Made by a program: the position numbers and the translations under genes | From: an uncultured Pseudomonadota bacterium | GTDB taxonomy: Bacteria; Pseudomonadota; Gammaproteobacteria; Steroidobacterales; Steroidobacteraceae | Direction of reading: 5' to 3' | Assembly (NCBI GenBank): GCA_903898785.1 | Contig: CAIUGU010000038.1 | Span: 1-64,000 of the forward strand | DNA: 64,000 nucleotides | The notes under the pieces: generated by a model | Told to the model about the DNA's origin: nothing | The model's input: the letters and a program-made list of their open reading frames with translations, nothing else | The model's database searches: none | Part shown: positions 32,142 through 41,434 of the stretch, piece after piece | Layout: the number at the start of each line of letters is the position of its first letter | How positions within the stretch are numbered: position 1 is the stretch's first letter

Positions 32142-32307
32142 GACCGGCCAACTCTGTTGGCAAGGGGGCCTACCGGCAAGTAGGCCGACTTCGTCGGCAA
32201 GGGGGCTGATCCTGTCAGCAGGCCAGATCTGACCTGACGGTAGTCCTACCTGTCGCGTCCGCGACCTTCCTGCCGGTAGGCCCCCTTGCCAACAGAGTTG
32301 GCCGGTC
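32142..32307. repeat. Intergenic inverted repeat family, copy D
   Basis: 37-bp perfect inverted repeat 32142-32178 vs 32271-32307 (GACCGGCCAACTCTGTTGGCAAGGGGGCCTACCGGCA); four unit hairpins. Confidence 0.93.
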
Positions 32308-32315
32308 TGGCTTTG

Positions 32316-32837
32316 CTACTCCGGCTCCACCGCAATCACCGACGCCCCTGGCGACTTCGGTACCACCGGCCTGAGAAACGCCTTGTCTATGGCCTTGTGG
32401 CAATCGAAGCACTCGCCGAGGCCTTTCTTGTAGGCGACTTCAAACGCTTTGACGTCGTGTCTGTCGATGGCGACCTTGAGGTCGGCATAGGCGGACTGTT
32501 CGATATGGGTTTGCATCGGGCGAAGGTCGATCTCGCCGCCGCCGGGCAACGGACGCACCGGGCGGATGCGGACGGCCCACGCAATGCGGAAGCGGCTCTC
32601 ATTCATATAGAACGTAGCCAGGGGCCAGTTCTTCGCACGCGCAGCAAACCACAGGTTGCCGTACTGGTGATCCACGTCGGACATCACGTGGGCCTGCCCC
32701 GGCAGCAGGCGCTTCAGGTCCTCGATTTCCTTCTGCAAGGACGCGATGTCCGGCGGCGGAGCCGGTTCGGCTGCGAACGCTGCGACGGGAATGAGAAGAA
32801 ACAAGACGAGCGGCAAGAATCCGGATCGGGTGTTCAT
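32316..32837 (-). CDS. Periplasmic c-type cytochrome-like protein
   Basis: 173 aa; signal peptide; single heme motif CFDCH. Confidence 0.78.
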   Translation of the reverse strand: MNTRSGFLPLVLFLLIPVAAFAAEPAPPPDIASLQKEIEDLKRLLPGQAHVMSDVDHQYGNLWFAARAKNWPLATFYMNESRFRIAWAVRIRPVRPLPGGGEIDLRPMQTHIEQSAYADLKVAIDRHDVKAFEVAYKKGLGECFDCHKAIDKAFLRPVVPKSPGASVIAVEPE

Positions 32838-32932
32838 GGCAATGTCCTGACTGCAACTATCCGGAATCTACTTGACGCTTGCGGCCGGCGCCAGCTGGCC
32901 TTGACTGCGATTCAGTTCACGGAGCGGGACGA

Positions 32933-32948
32933 TGTCACTCAAGTGACA
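32933..32948. promoter_or_regulatory. Perfect-arm palindrome in divergent intergenic region
   Basis: TGTCACT-CA-AGTGACA, 7-bp arms, between cytochrome gene (-) and small ORF pair (+). Confidence 0.5.
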
Positions 32949-33018
32949 CCCTGTTGCTACCGAACTGTCACTGGCAGAGGGCTACTCTCCGCGCACTGTC
33001 GCAAACGGAGGCACGTCG

Positions 33019-33201
33019 ATGCGCGGGCAGACCTGGTTTCACTGGCAGCTGGAAGTCGTGGAGGCGATCCGCGACCTCTATCACGACCTGTTCTCGGACA
33101 TCGAAGCCTCTGACATCGACTGGTCCGCCTGGCGTCCGCTCTATGAAGAGGGTCGTTCGCCGCTGGCCGCCGTCAATCGCGCGTTCGTCCAGGATTTCTG
33201 A
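33019..33201 (+). CDS. Small hypothetical protein
   Basis: 60 aa MRGQTWFHWQLEVVEAIRDLYHDLF; SD-like GGAGG upstream. Confidence 0.55.
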   Translation: MRGQTWFHWQLEVVEAIRDLYHDLFSDIEASDIDWSAWRPLYEEGRSPLAAVNRAFVQDF

Positions 33202-33210
33202 GGAGCTTCA

Positions 33211-33420
33211 ATGGAGAACCGATACAGCTGGCAGAGAATGGCGGTAGCGCTGTTCGACAAGGCCACGGCAAAGCTGGGAGAGGATGCGCGGCAACTGCAG
33301 GACGCGATGTTCTGGCTGCGCCGGGTACCTGACGGCGTTACCCTGCGCAACGCAGCGGAGCGGGAGCTGGACGATGGCGTCGAGCCGGGCAATCCCTGCC
33401 AATCCCCAGTCATCCCCTGA
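33211..33420 (+). CDS. Small hypothetical protein
   Basis: 69 aa; SD GAGGAG just upstream of ATG; 9 nt after preceding ORF. Confidence 0.5.
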   Translation: MENRYSWQRMAVALFDKATAKLGEDARQLQDAMFWLRRVPDGVTLRNAAERELDDGVEPGNPCQSPVIP

Positions 33421-33631
33421 TGACCCACTGATACCTGCCGCAGGCAGGTTGCCCGCGGTCCGCAGCCGGCTCCGGATTGCGGTCCTTTGACGTCCGTCGG
33501 GTACTCCAAAGCATCGAGCATGTAGCCATGCCATAGCGATATGGAGCGGACACTGCTTTGTGACCGCCTTGTTGCTACTGTTGCCTGCATCCCGGACCGC
33601 ATCCGGATTCCATCGTGCCACTGGAGCCTTA

Positions 33632-34867
33632 ATGATCCGCAGACTCGTCCTGTCAGCGTTGCTCGTCGCCGCGCTGCCTGCCCACGCCACGAATGGCTAC
33701 TTTTCCCACGGCTATGGCATGCGCGCCAAGGGCCAGGCCGGTGCCGGCATCGCACTGTCCCAGGATGCGCTGGTCATTGCCACCAACCCGGCCGGCTTGT
33801 CCGGCGTGCAGGACGGCTTCGAGCTCGGCGTCGATTTCTTCGCACCGTCGCGCGGCAGCGTCATCCGCCAGGGAGGCACCACCGTCAAGTACGAAGGCAA
33901 TGGCGAGCGCGTGTTCTTCATTCCGGAATTCGGCTACAGCCGGCACCTGGGCGACCGCCTGGCAGTCGGCCTCGCGCTGTACGGCAATGGCGGCATGAAC
34001 ACGGACTACGACGTCAATCCCTACGGTCGCTTCGGTGCATAGGGCAAGATGCGCATGGATCTCTCGCAGGCGTTCGTCGCACCCGCGCTCGCCTACAAGG
34101 TCACCGCCACGCAGTCGATCGGCATCGCGTTGAACCTCGCCTACCAGCGCTTCGAGACGCAGGGCCTCGGGCTGTTCGGCGGCTTCTCCCTGGCCCCGGG
34201 TAACGTGTCCAACCGCGGCTACGACGATTCCACCGGCTGGGGCGTGCGCATCGGCTGGACGGGCCAGTTCGGCGACCGTGTCACCCTCGGCGCCACCTGG
34301 CAATCGAAGACATGGATGAGCCGCTTCAAGGACTACAGCGGCCTGTTCGAGGGACGGGGCAGTTTCGACATTCCCGAGACCTACGGTGCGGGCATCTCGC
34401 TGCGCGCCACCGACAAGCTCACGCTGGCGCTCGACTGGCAGGAAACGCTGTATTCGGAGGTGCCGGCCGTCGGCAACAGCAGCACGCTGCTGTTCGCCGG
34501 CGTGCCCCTCGGCGCCGACAACGGCCCGGGCTTCGGCTGGCGCGACGTGTCGACCTGGAAGCTCGGCGCGAGCTATGTGTTCAGCAACGCGTTCACGCTG
34601 CGTGGCGGCGTCAGCCGCAATTCGCAGCCGATCCGTGCCCAGCAGACCTTCATCAACATCATCGCGCCAGGCGTCGTGCGCACGCACGCGACACTCGGCG
34701 GCACGTGGACGCTGGGCGGGCGCGATGCCCTCAACGTTGCGTACATGCACGCGTTCCGCGAAACCGTCACCGGTTCGGGCTCCATTCCGCCGGCCTTCGG
34801 CGGCGGCGAGGTCGACAACTACCTGTCAGAGCACTCGCTCGGCGTGTCGTGGTCGCGACGCTTCTGA
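33632..34867 (+). pseudogene. FadL/OmpP1-type outer membrane transport protein interrupted by an in-frame TAG
   Basis: ORFs 33632-34042 and 34049-34867 share the frame; TAG at 34040-34042 only; N-part signal peptide ATNGYFSHGYG, C-part FadL-like beta barrel. Confidence 0.85.
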
Positions 34868-34883
34868 CGGGTGAGGAGTATTC

Positions 34884-35300
34884 ATGACCATTGACGCTGA
34901 CACGATCCTGCGTGCCTTTGCCGGCGGGCTGATGATTGGGGGCGCCACTGCCGTCTTCCTGCTGGTGGTCGGCCGGATTGCCGGCATCAGCGGCATCGTC
35001 GGCAGCGTGCTCAAGGGACACATGGGGCCGCGGGGCGCCTTCGTCGTCTTTCTGGTCGGCATGCTCCTGCCGGCGCTCGTGCTAGGCACGGGTCCGGCGG
35101 AGTTCTCGCTCGGCTTGCCTGGGCTTGCACTGGCCGGTGTGCTGGTGGGCGTCGGCACGCAGGTGGGGTCGGGCTGCACGAGCGGCCACGGCGTCTGCGG
35201 ACTGGCGAACGTATCGCCCCGGTCACTGGTTGCCGTGCTGACGTTCATGGTGACGGCCGGCATCACGGTGTGGGTCGTTCGCCACGGAGGTGTACTGTGA
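34884..35300 (+). CDS. YeeE/YedE family transporter component
   Basis: 138 aa; GVGTQVGSGCTSGHGVCGLANVSPRS. Confidence 0.9.
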   Translation: MTIDADTILRAFAGGLMIGGATAVFLLVVGRIAGISGIVGSVLKGHMGPRGAFVVFLVGMLLPALVLGTGPAEFSLGLPGLALAGVLVGVGTQVGSGCTSGHGVCGLANVSPRSLVAVLTFMVTAGITVWVVRHGGVL

Positions 35301-35746
35301 TCCTGGTCGGCGCCCTGCTGGCAGGCTTGCTCTTCGGCGGCGGCCTGATGCTGTCCGGCATGACGAACCCGGCGACCGTGCTGGCGTTCCTCGACGTGGC
35401 CGGTGCCTGGAACCCGGCCCTCGCGTTCACGATGGCTGGCGCCATCCTGGTCGCCGCACCGGCCTTCCTGCTCGTCAGGCGTCGTTCGCGCAGTGTGCTC
35501 GGCGCCGAAATCCGGCTGCCGGATCGTGAACGCATCGATGCGCCGCTCGTCGGCGGCAGCGCGCTGTTCGGCATCGGCTGGGGCCTGTCCGGCATCTGTC
35601 CCGGCCCCGGCATCGTGCTGCTTGCGAGCGGATCCATGCAGGCACTGACCTTTGTCGGCAGCGTCATCGTCGGCACGCTCATTGCCCGCTTCCTGCCGAG
35701 GCCGCGCGCCGCCACCGGTACCGCATCGGCCGGTGTTCAGCGATAG
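35297..35746 (+). CDS. YeeE/YedE family transporter component (second half)
   Basis: 149 aa, GTG start; GGLMLSGMTNPATVLAFLD, GIGWGLSGICPGPGI; overlaps previous gene by 4 bp. Confidence 0.88.
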   Translation: MILVGALLAGLLFGGGLMLSGMTNPATVLAFLDVAGAWNPALAFTMAGAILVAAPAFLLVRRRSRSVLGAEIRLPDRERIDAPLVGGSALFGIGWGLSGICPGPGIVLLASGSMQALTFVGSVIVGTLIARFLPRPRAATGTASAGVQR

Positions 35747-37581
35747 CCCTTCGCCTGCAGCTTGAAGAGATGGGCGTAGTGCCCATCAAGGTGCATCAGT
35801 TCTTCGTGGCTGCCGCGTTCGATGATGTGGCCGTCGCGGATCACGATGATCTGGTCTGCCATGCGCACCGTCGAGAAGCGGTGCGAAATCAGGATGGCGA
35901 TGCGGTTGCTCGTCAGGTTGCGGAAGTGCTCGAAGATCTGCGCCTCGGCACCCGCATCCATCGCGGCGGTCGGTTCATCGAGCACGAGGATGTCCGCCTG
36001 TGAGCGCATGAAGGCGCGGGCCAACGCGATCTTCTGCCACTGGCCGCCGGAGAGCTCCCGACCCTCCTTGAACCACTTGCCGAGCTGCGTGCCGTAGCCC
36101 TGCGGCAGCGTGTCGACGAACGGCGTGGCCATGCCCTTGTCGCCCGCTTCACGCCAGCGCGCCTCGTCCTCGAAATGCCGCACGTCGCCGGCGCCCACGT
36201 TCTCGCCGACGCGCAACTGGTAACGCGCGAAGTCCTGGAAGATCACGCCGACCCGCTGCCGCAGTGCTGCCTCGTCCCACTCCTCGAGATCGCGTCCGTC
36301 GAGCAGGATGCGGCCTGAAGTCGGGTGATACAGGCGCGTCAGCAGCTTGATCAGCGTGGTCTTGCCGGAGCCGTTCTCGCCGACGAGCGCGAGCGACTCG
36401 CCGGGGCGGATGTGCAGCGTGATGTCTTCGAGCGCAGGCTTGTCGGCATCGGGGTACGTGAAGCTGACGTGCTCGAAGCGGATGCCGTCTTCCGGGTGCG
36501 GGCCCTTGCTCTCCGCGCCCCTGGGCGGCGCTACCGGGGTCTCGAGATACTCGTACAGCGTGGACAGGTACAGGTTGTCCTCATACATGCCGCCGACTGC
36601 CGACAGGCTGGCCGACACCGCGCTCTGCCCCTGGCGGAACAGCATCAGGTACATTGTCATCTGGCCGAGCGTGATGCGGCCTGCAATGGTCGTCAGTGCG
36701 ATCCAGCCGTACGCGCCGTACAGCGCGAGCGTGCCGATGAGGCCGAGGCCGAAACCCCAGCTGTCGCGGCGGATCGTGAGGTCGCGGTCCTCCTTGTAGA
36801 GCTTGTGGAAGATGTTGCGATAGCGATCGAGCAGCAGGGGGCCGAGGCCGAACAGCTTCACTTCCTTGGCATGGTCCTCGCGCGCAATGACGGTTTCCAG
36901 ATAGAGCTGCATGCGGGTTTCGGGCGACCGCCAGCGGAACAGGCGAAACGCGTCGCCGGAAAACTTCGCTTCAGCCAGGAACGCGGGGAGCCCGGCCAGC
37001 AGCAACACCGCCACGGCCCATGGCGAGAACTGCACGAGCAGCGTACCGAAGCTGACCAGCGACACGGCATTCTGTGCCAGGCCGAAGGTGCGCATCACGA
37101 GCGACAGCGGCCGGCTCGACGCCTCGCGCCGTGCACGCGTCAGCTTGTCGTAGAACTCGGAGTCCTCGAACTGGGACAGGTCGAGCGTCAGGGCCTTCTC
37201 GAGGATCATCGCGTTGACCCGCTGCCCCAGTTGGGCCCGCAACAGCGACTGGCACGTCGAGAGTCCCCGCTGTGCCCCGGCCGTCACGGCGACCAGCAGG
37301 CCCTCGAGCGCGACGAGTTCGATGACCTGCCTGCTCGAACCCGGGGCGTGGGTCTGCATGGCCATGACGACGGCATCGACGATCAGCGCGCCCACGTACG
37401 CAATCGCGGCGGGCAGCACGCCGGCCAGCACCGTCAGCAGGGCGAGGCCGATCGTCAGCGGCCGGCTGGTGGTCCAGACCAGGTCGAGGGCCCGCCGGCT
37501 GTACCTGAAGACGCCGAAGAAGCCGCGCCTTGAGCCGGTGGAATCGGCCGGGCGGTTGAGGGTTCGAGGGTGCTCTGCCAT
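35737..37581 (-). CDS. ABC transporter, fused permease/ATP-binding protein
   Basis: 614 aa; VGENGSGKTTLIKLL, ELSGGQWQKIALARAF, LVLDEPTAAMD. Confidence 0.9.
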   Translation of the reverse strand: MAEHPRTLNRPADSTGSRRGFFGVFRYSRRALDLVWTTSRPLTIGLALLTVLAGVLPAAIAYVGALIVDAVVMAMQTHAPGSSRQVIELVALEGLLVAVTAGAQRGLSTCQSLLRAQLGQRVNAMILEKALTLDLSQFEDSEFYDKLTRARREASSRPLSLVMRTFGLAQNAVSLVSFGTLLVQFSPWAVAVLLLAGLPAFLAEAKFSGDAFRLFRWRSPETRMQLYLETVIAREDHAKEVKLFGLGPLLLDRYRNIFHKLYKEDRDLTIRRDSWGFGLGLIGTLALYGAYGWIALTTIAGRITLGQMTMYLMLFRQGQSAVSASLSAVGGMYEDNLYLSTLYEYLETPVAPPRGAESKGPHPEDGIRFEHVSFTYPDADKPALEDITLHIRPGESLALVGENGSGKTTLIKLLTRLYHPTSGRILLDGRDLEEWDEAALRQRVGVIFQDFARYQLRVGENVGAGDVRHFEDEARWREAGDKGMATPFVDTLPQGYGTQLGKWFKEGRELSGGQWQKIALARAFMRSQADILVLDEPTAAMDAGAEAQIFEHFRNLTSNRIAILISHRFSTVRMADQIIVIRDGHIIERGSHEELMHLDGHYAHLFKLQAKGYR

Positions 37582-37722
37582 GGTGCGGGCGTCGGGGCGG
37601 GCTTGTTTTCCGTAGCAACTTCGGACAATGGTTCCTGCGGCACCCTATTGCAAGTGCCTGAAGCCACGAACAGAATGGACCCATTGTTACGGTTGTCGAA
37701 CCCGAGGCGCGCCCTGCAATCC

Positions 37723-38151
37723 ATGAGCGATCCCAAGGACCCCAAGGACAAGAAGTCCCCGCCCGGAGCGCCGCCTGCCGCAAGCACGAACGAGAAGAGT
37801 TCGGGTCGCGTTGCATTCGATGCGCGGGGCAATCCCGTCTGGGAGTGGCAGACGTCCACTGGCGTGTTTGGCCGCGAGGTGAGCACGCAGCGGCTCAAGA
37901 AGCTGGAGGCGAAGGAACTCGCCATCGTCGACACGCCGCCGACCGCACCCCAGAAGAAGAAAGGGTTCGAACTGTCGCTCGACGAGCCGCAGATGCCCAA
38001 TCGCGAAACGGGCTTCAACCCCTACAACAGCGCGCCGGCTCCCAAGGCCAAGGTCGCGGACGAACCCCGCAAGTCGCCCACCGACCTCCACAAGCTGGAC
38101 GCGTGGATCAAGATGAAGAAGGGGTTGGCGGAGAAGGACAAGAAGAAGTAG
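37723..38151 (+). CDS. Hypothetical protein
   Basis: 142 aa from MSDPKDPKDKKSPPG; Lys/Pro-rich ends, internal conserved-looking GFNPYNS segment. Confidence 0.6.
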   Translation: MSDPKDPKDKKSPPGAPPAASTNEKSSGRVAFDARGNPVWEWQTSTGVFGREVSTQRLKKLEAKELAIVDTPPTAPQKKKGFELSLDEPQMPNRETGFNPYNSAPAPKAKVADEPRKSPTDLHKLDAWIKMKKGLAEKDKKK

Positions 38152-38337
38152 GCCACTCTGTAAGGCAGGGGCTTACGCCAAGTAGGGCTGCCGCCAAGCC
38201 AGAATCGACGGCCAGACTCGACTGGGCCGAATTCATTTAACGCCGCCCTTACCATCGCTCGTACTCCGCCTCTGACTTGGCGGCAGCCCTACTTGTCGGA
38301 GACCTACTTGGCGCAGCCCCGCTTGGCGGCAGCCCTT
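38149..38337. repeat. Intergenic inverted repeat family, divergent copy E
   Basis: CAAGTAGGGCTGCCGCCAAGCCAGA (38179-38203) vs 38271-38295 inverse 24/25; shares ACTTGGCGCA segment with copy A. Confidence 0.75.
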
Positions 38338-38345
38338 CCCTCTCT

Positions 38346-38678
38346 CTATCGGGCCTTCTTCCCCACTTCCTGCCTGTACTTCTTCACCAGCTCGCCGAAG
38401 CGCGGCGTGAGTCCTACGTCTTCATAGATCGGGTCGCCCTGCTCGTCGTGCGAGATCACCTTCGCGCCGGGGCGATACGGCATGGCGCCTTCGACTTCCT
38501 GTAACGCTACCGACAGCAGGTCGGAGAGGATGTCTTCCTCCGAGTGGCCGGGGAAGAGGTCGGCCAGTGCATGGATGCGGGCCGCGTCGTCGATGTTGAG
38601 GCGGATCGCGTATTCGCGAGCGGTCTTCATGGGCCGCGACGCTTCGCTCCACGAATCGAGCAGTTCCCTGAATTTCAT
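38346..38678 (-). CDS. Hypothetical protein (small, ribbon-helix-helix/pilin-assembly-annotated type)
   Basis: 110 aa MKFRELLDSWSEASRPMKTAREYAIRLNIDDAARIHALADLFPG. Confidence 0.6.
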   Translation of the reverse strand: MKFRELLDSWSEASRPMKTAREYAIRLNIDDAARIHALADLFPGHSEEDILSDLLSVALQEVEGAMPYRPGAKVISHDEQGDPIYEDVGLTPRFGELVKKYRQEVGKKAR

Positions 38679-38733
38679 GTCGTCACCGGTTAGGGCTGGC
38701 GGGGACTCCAGAATAACCGAATCCTTCGCAACC

Positions 38734-40134
38734 TCAGAACTGGCTGGTGAGGTTGACCGACAGGTAGTGCGTGTCGCCGGTTTGCGGCGCGTTCGGCGCG
38801 TCCTTCAGGAACCGCCCCTTCGCGAGGAACACGGCATCGACCTCGAACCGCAGCGATCGGGGGATCACCCAGTAGCGCAGGCGGGCGTCGACCTGATGGC
38901 CCGCGAAGTCGCCCGAGCGGCCGGTGACATCGCGGACGCCGGTGGTGGAGAAGCTGTCTGTCCGCGAGGCAAGCCACAGCACCCGCCAGCTCGCCATGTA
39001 GTCGAGGCGCGCTGTCGGTGTAGCCTCGAGGCGCAGTCCGGCTGCACGAAGGTTGGTCCGCCCCACGGCTGCATACAGGCCGGACGGTGCAAGGTCTCCA
39101 CGCCGCATGCCGAACAGCGTGTCGAAGCGACCGTACTTGGCATCGCCGTCGTCGCCGCCCGCGTAGTCGACCTCGAACGCGAGATGGGGCCGCGAACCCC
39201 CTGCCCACTGGTAGCCTGCTTCGACGTGGTAGAACCAGGCGGATACATCGAGCAATGCGGCTGCCGCAGCCGTGCTCGCACGCACGGAGCCGGTCTGCTG
39301 GATGGCTTCAAGTTCGAAATCGACCGTCTCTGCCTTGGGATCCCGGTACAGCCTGAGCCCCGCGGAGTGCAGGTTGCGATCGCGCGTGGCAAGGTCGGCT
39401 CGATCCCGCTCTCGGACGCCGAACCAGGATCCCTCCAGCGTTGCGAACGGCAACAGCTTCGGCACGGCGGTGACGCCACCCCACAACACGAGGTCCGAGC
39501 TCTCCCGGTCGAGCTTCACGTCGTTGTCGAGGACGCCGGGCAACGCATCGGGCAGGCGCACTTGCGGTTGCGTGTAGATGAGCGTGACCGCGTTGCCGCC
39601 CGCGGACTTGAGGTCGACGCGCAAGCCTGAATAGCCGTTGGTCGCGTTGCGATAGTCGTCGGCCGCCACAAGTCGGCGCGAGCCCAGGTTCAGCAAGAAT
39701 CTTCCGAGCTGTGCAGAGGCGGCCGAGCCCTCGCCGAACGGAGTACCGAAGTCCGCACCGACGTAGGCCTGCACCGCTTCCAGCGCGTTGACGTCGTTGC
39801 TGCTGACCCCGCTGGTCGGCTCCTGCGGGTAGGCGCGGCTATCCCATAGCTCGCCGCCGATCCGGAACCAGTCCTTGCGGTACTCGGCGAACACGTTCGA
39901 GCGCAGGCTGGCCAGGCTGAATGAGGAGTCCAGCCCGGCACGCGACTGACCGGACAGTGTCTCGAGGCGCGCTCGGAAGGAACCGGACAGTTGCAGGCTC
40001 GCCGGGGCCCCGACGGCGTCGTGCAGGTTCCACGGCGTGGGGGCCGGATCTGCTGCGAACGCCGCGCCGGCGGCAAGAAACAGCGCGACCGGCAGGCAGC
40101 ACCGTGCGCGGAAGACTGGGAGCGGTGGGGTCAT
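38734..40134 (-). CDS. Alginate-export-type outer membrane porin
   Basis: Signal peptide; SFRARLETLSGQSR, LGRFLLNLGSRRLVAADDYRN; C-terminal aromatic-type end SVNLTSQF. Confidence 0.8.
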   Translation of the reverse strand: MTPPLPVFRARCCLPVALFLAAGAAFAADPAPTPWNLHDAVGAPASLQLSGSFRARLETLSGQSRAGLDSSFSLASLRSNVFAEYRKDWFRIGGELWDSRAYPQEPTSGVSSNDVNALEAVQAYVGADFGTPFGEGSAASAQLGRFLLNLGSRRLVAADDYRNATNGYSGLRVDLKSAGGNAVTLIYTQPQVRLPDALPGVLDNDVKLDRESSDLVLWGGVTAVPKLLPFATLEGSWFGVRERDRADLATRDRNLHSAGLRLYRDPKAETVDFELEAIQQTGSVRASTAAAAALLDVSAWFYHVEAGYQWAGGSRPHLAFEVDYAGGDDGDAKYGRFDTLFGMRRGDLAPSGLYAAVGRTNLRAAGLRLEATPTARLDYMASWRVLWLASRTDSFSTTGVRDVTGRSGDFAGHQVDARLRYWVIPRSLRFEVDAVFLAKGRFLKDAPNAPQTGDTHYLSVNLTSQF

Positions 40135-40194
40135 GATATGCAACGAGATCCGGCGACCAGGGTACGTCACCGGATTCTAGTCGAGGTCGCGCAG

Positions 40195-41214
40195 CTACTG
40201 CGGCGTGTACACCTGGTCGAAGACGCCTCCGTCTCCGAAATGCGCCTTCTGCACCTTGGCCCAGCCGCCGAACTCGGCAATGGTCACCAGCGGCAGCTTC
40301 GGATACTGCGCCGCGTACTTCGCTGCCACTTTCGCATCGCGCGGGCGATAGTAGTTGCGCGCGATGATCTCCTGGCCCTCAGGCGTGTACAGATACTCAA
40401 CGTAGGCCTGCGCCACGTCCTTGGTGCCGCGCCTCAGCGCGACCTTGTCGACGACGGCCACTGGCGGTTCGGCGAGCACGCTGACCGAAGGAATCACGAT
40501 CTGCAGCTTGTCCGCGCCCACCTCCCTGATCGCGAGGAACGCCTCGTTTTCCCAGGCGATCAGCACGTCGCCGATGCCCCGCTGCACGAACGTCGTCGTC
40601 GAGCCGCGGGCACCCGTGTCGAGCACCGGCACGTTCTTGTACAGCTTGCGGATGAACTCCTTTGCCGTCGCATCGTTGCCGCCCGGCTGCTTCAACGCCC
40701 AGGCGTATGCGGCAAGGTAGTTCCAACGCGCGCCGCCGGAGGTCTTCGGGTTCGGCGTGATGACCGAGATGCCCGGCTTCACGACGTCGCTCCAGTCCTT
40801 GATGTTCTTCGGGTTGCCCTTGCGGACCAGGAACACGATGGTCGACGTGTACGGCGAGCTGTTGTCGGCCAGGCGGCTCTGCCAGTTCACGGGCAGCAGC
40901 TTGCCGTTGGTGGCGATGCCGTCGATGTCCGCCGCGAGCGCGAGCGTGACGATGTCGGCCTGCAAGCCGTCGATCACGCCGCGCGCCTGGGCGCCCGAAC
41001 CGCCATGCGCCTGGTTGACGCGGACGTCGTCACCGGTTTTCGCCTTCCAGTACCTGGCAAACGCCTTGTTGTAATCGACGTACAGCTCGCGTGTCGGGTC
41101 ATACGACACGTTGAGCAGCGTGATGTTCTTGGCATGGGCCGCCGTCGACCCGACCAGCAGGGCCCCGAGGGCCACCGCAGTGGTCGCGTGACGCAGCCAG
41201 CTATTCCTGTTCAT
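40195..41214 (-). CDS. Sulfate ABC transporter substrate-binding protein (second copy)
   Basis: 339 aa; [56 protein letters not shown]. Confidence 0.93.
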   Translation of the reverse strand: MNRNSWLRHATTAVALGALLVGSTAAHAKNITLLNVSYDPTRELYVDYNKAFARYWKAKTGDDVRVNQAHGGSGAQARGVIDGLQADIVTLALAADIDGIATNGKLLPVNWQSRLADNSSPYTSTIVFLVRKGNPKNIKDWSDVVKPGISVITPNPKTSGGARWNYLAAYAWALKQPGGNDATAKEFIRKLYKNVPVLDTGARGSTTTFVQRGIGDVLIAWENEAFLAIREVGADKLQIVIPSVSVLAEPPVAVVDKVALRRGTKDVAQAYVEYLYTPEGQEIIARNYYRPRDAKVAAKYAAQYPKLPLVTIAEFGGWAKVQKAHFGDGGVFDQVYTPQ

Positions 41215-41327
41215 GGATTCTTCCGCTCCGGTTCAGACATGGGTCCGACGCAGGACCGAGCCCCATCAGCCGATGCAGCCGTCACCCCGAGGGGCACGCT
41301 GCAGGAAAGGGCAAGGCCATGGACGGA

Positions 41328-41385
41328 ATACTAGGGAGTGGGCGGTTACGGGTCAGTCGCCAAGCGGTTACAGAAAGGTAACAAC
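41328..41385 (-). promoter_or_regulatory. Shared box plus promoter upstream of second sbp (site S3)
   Basis: Minus strand GTTGTTACCTTTCTGTAACCGCTTGGCGACTGAC (41385-41352), -35-like CTGACC, 17 bp, -10-like TAGTAT (41333-41328). Confidence 0.65.
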
Positions 41386-41418
41386 GGCCAAAAAGTGTGC
41401 AAAAAGCGGCCAGGAATC

Positions 41419-41434
41419 GGCATATGTATATGCC
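41419..41434. promoter_or_regulatory. Palindrome in sbp/TonB receptor divergent region
   Basis: GGCATA-TGTA-TATGCC. Confidence 0.4.

Noticed and set aside
33471-33606. CCGGATTGCGGTCC / GGACCGCATCCGG inverted match upstream of the FadL-type gene
   Set aside because: Arms far apart and imperfect; could be chance in GC-rich DNA.
13451-38337. Intergenic repeats as a CRISPR array
   Set aside because: Single palindromic elements scattered between genes, not tandem repeats with unique spacers; no cas genes.
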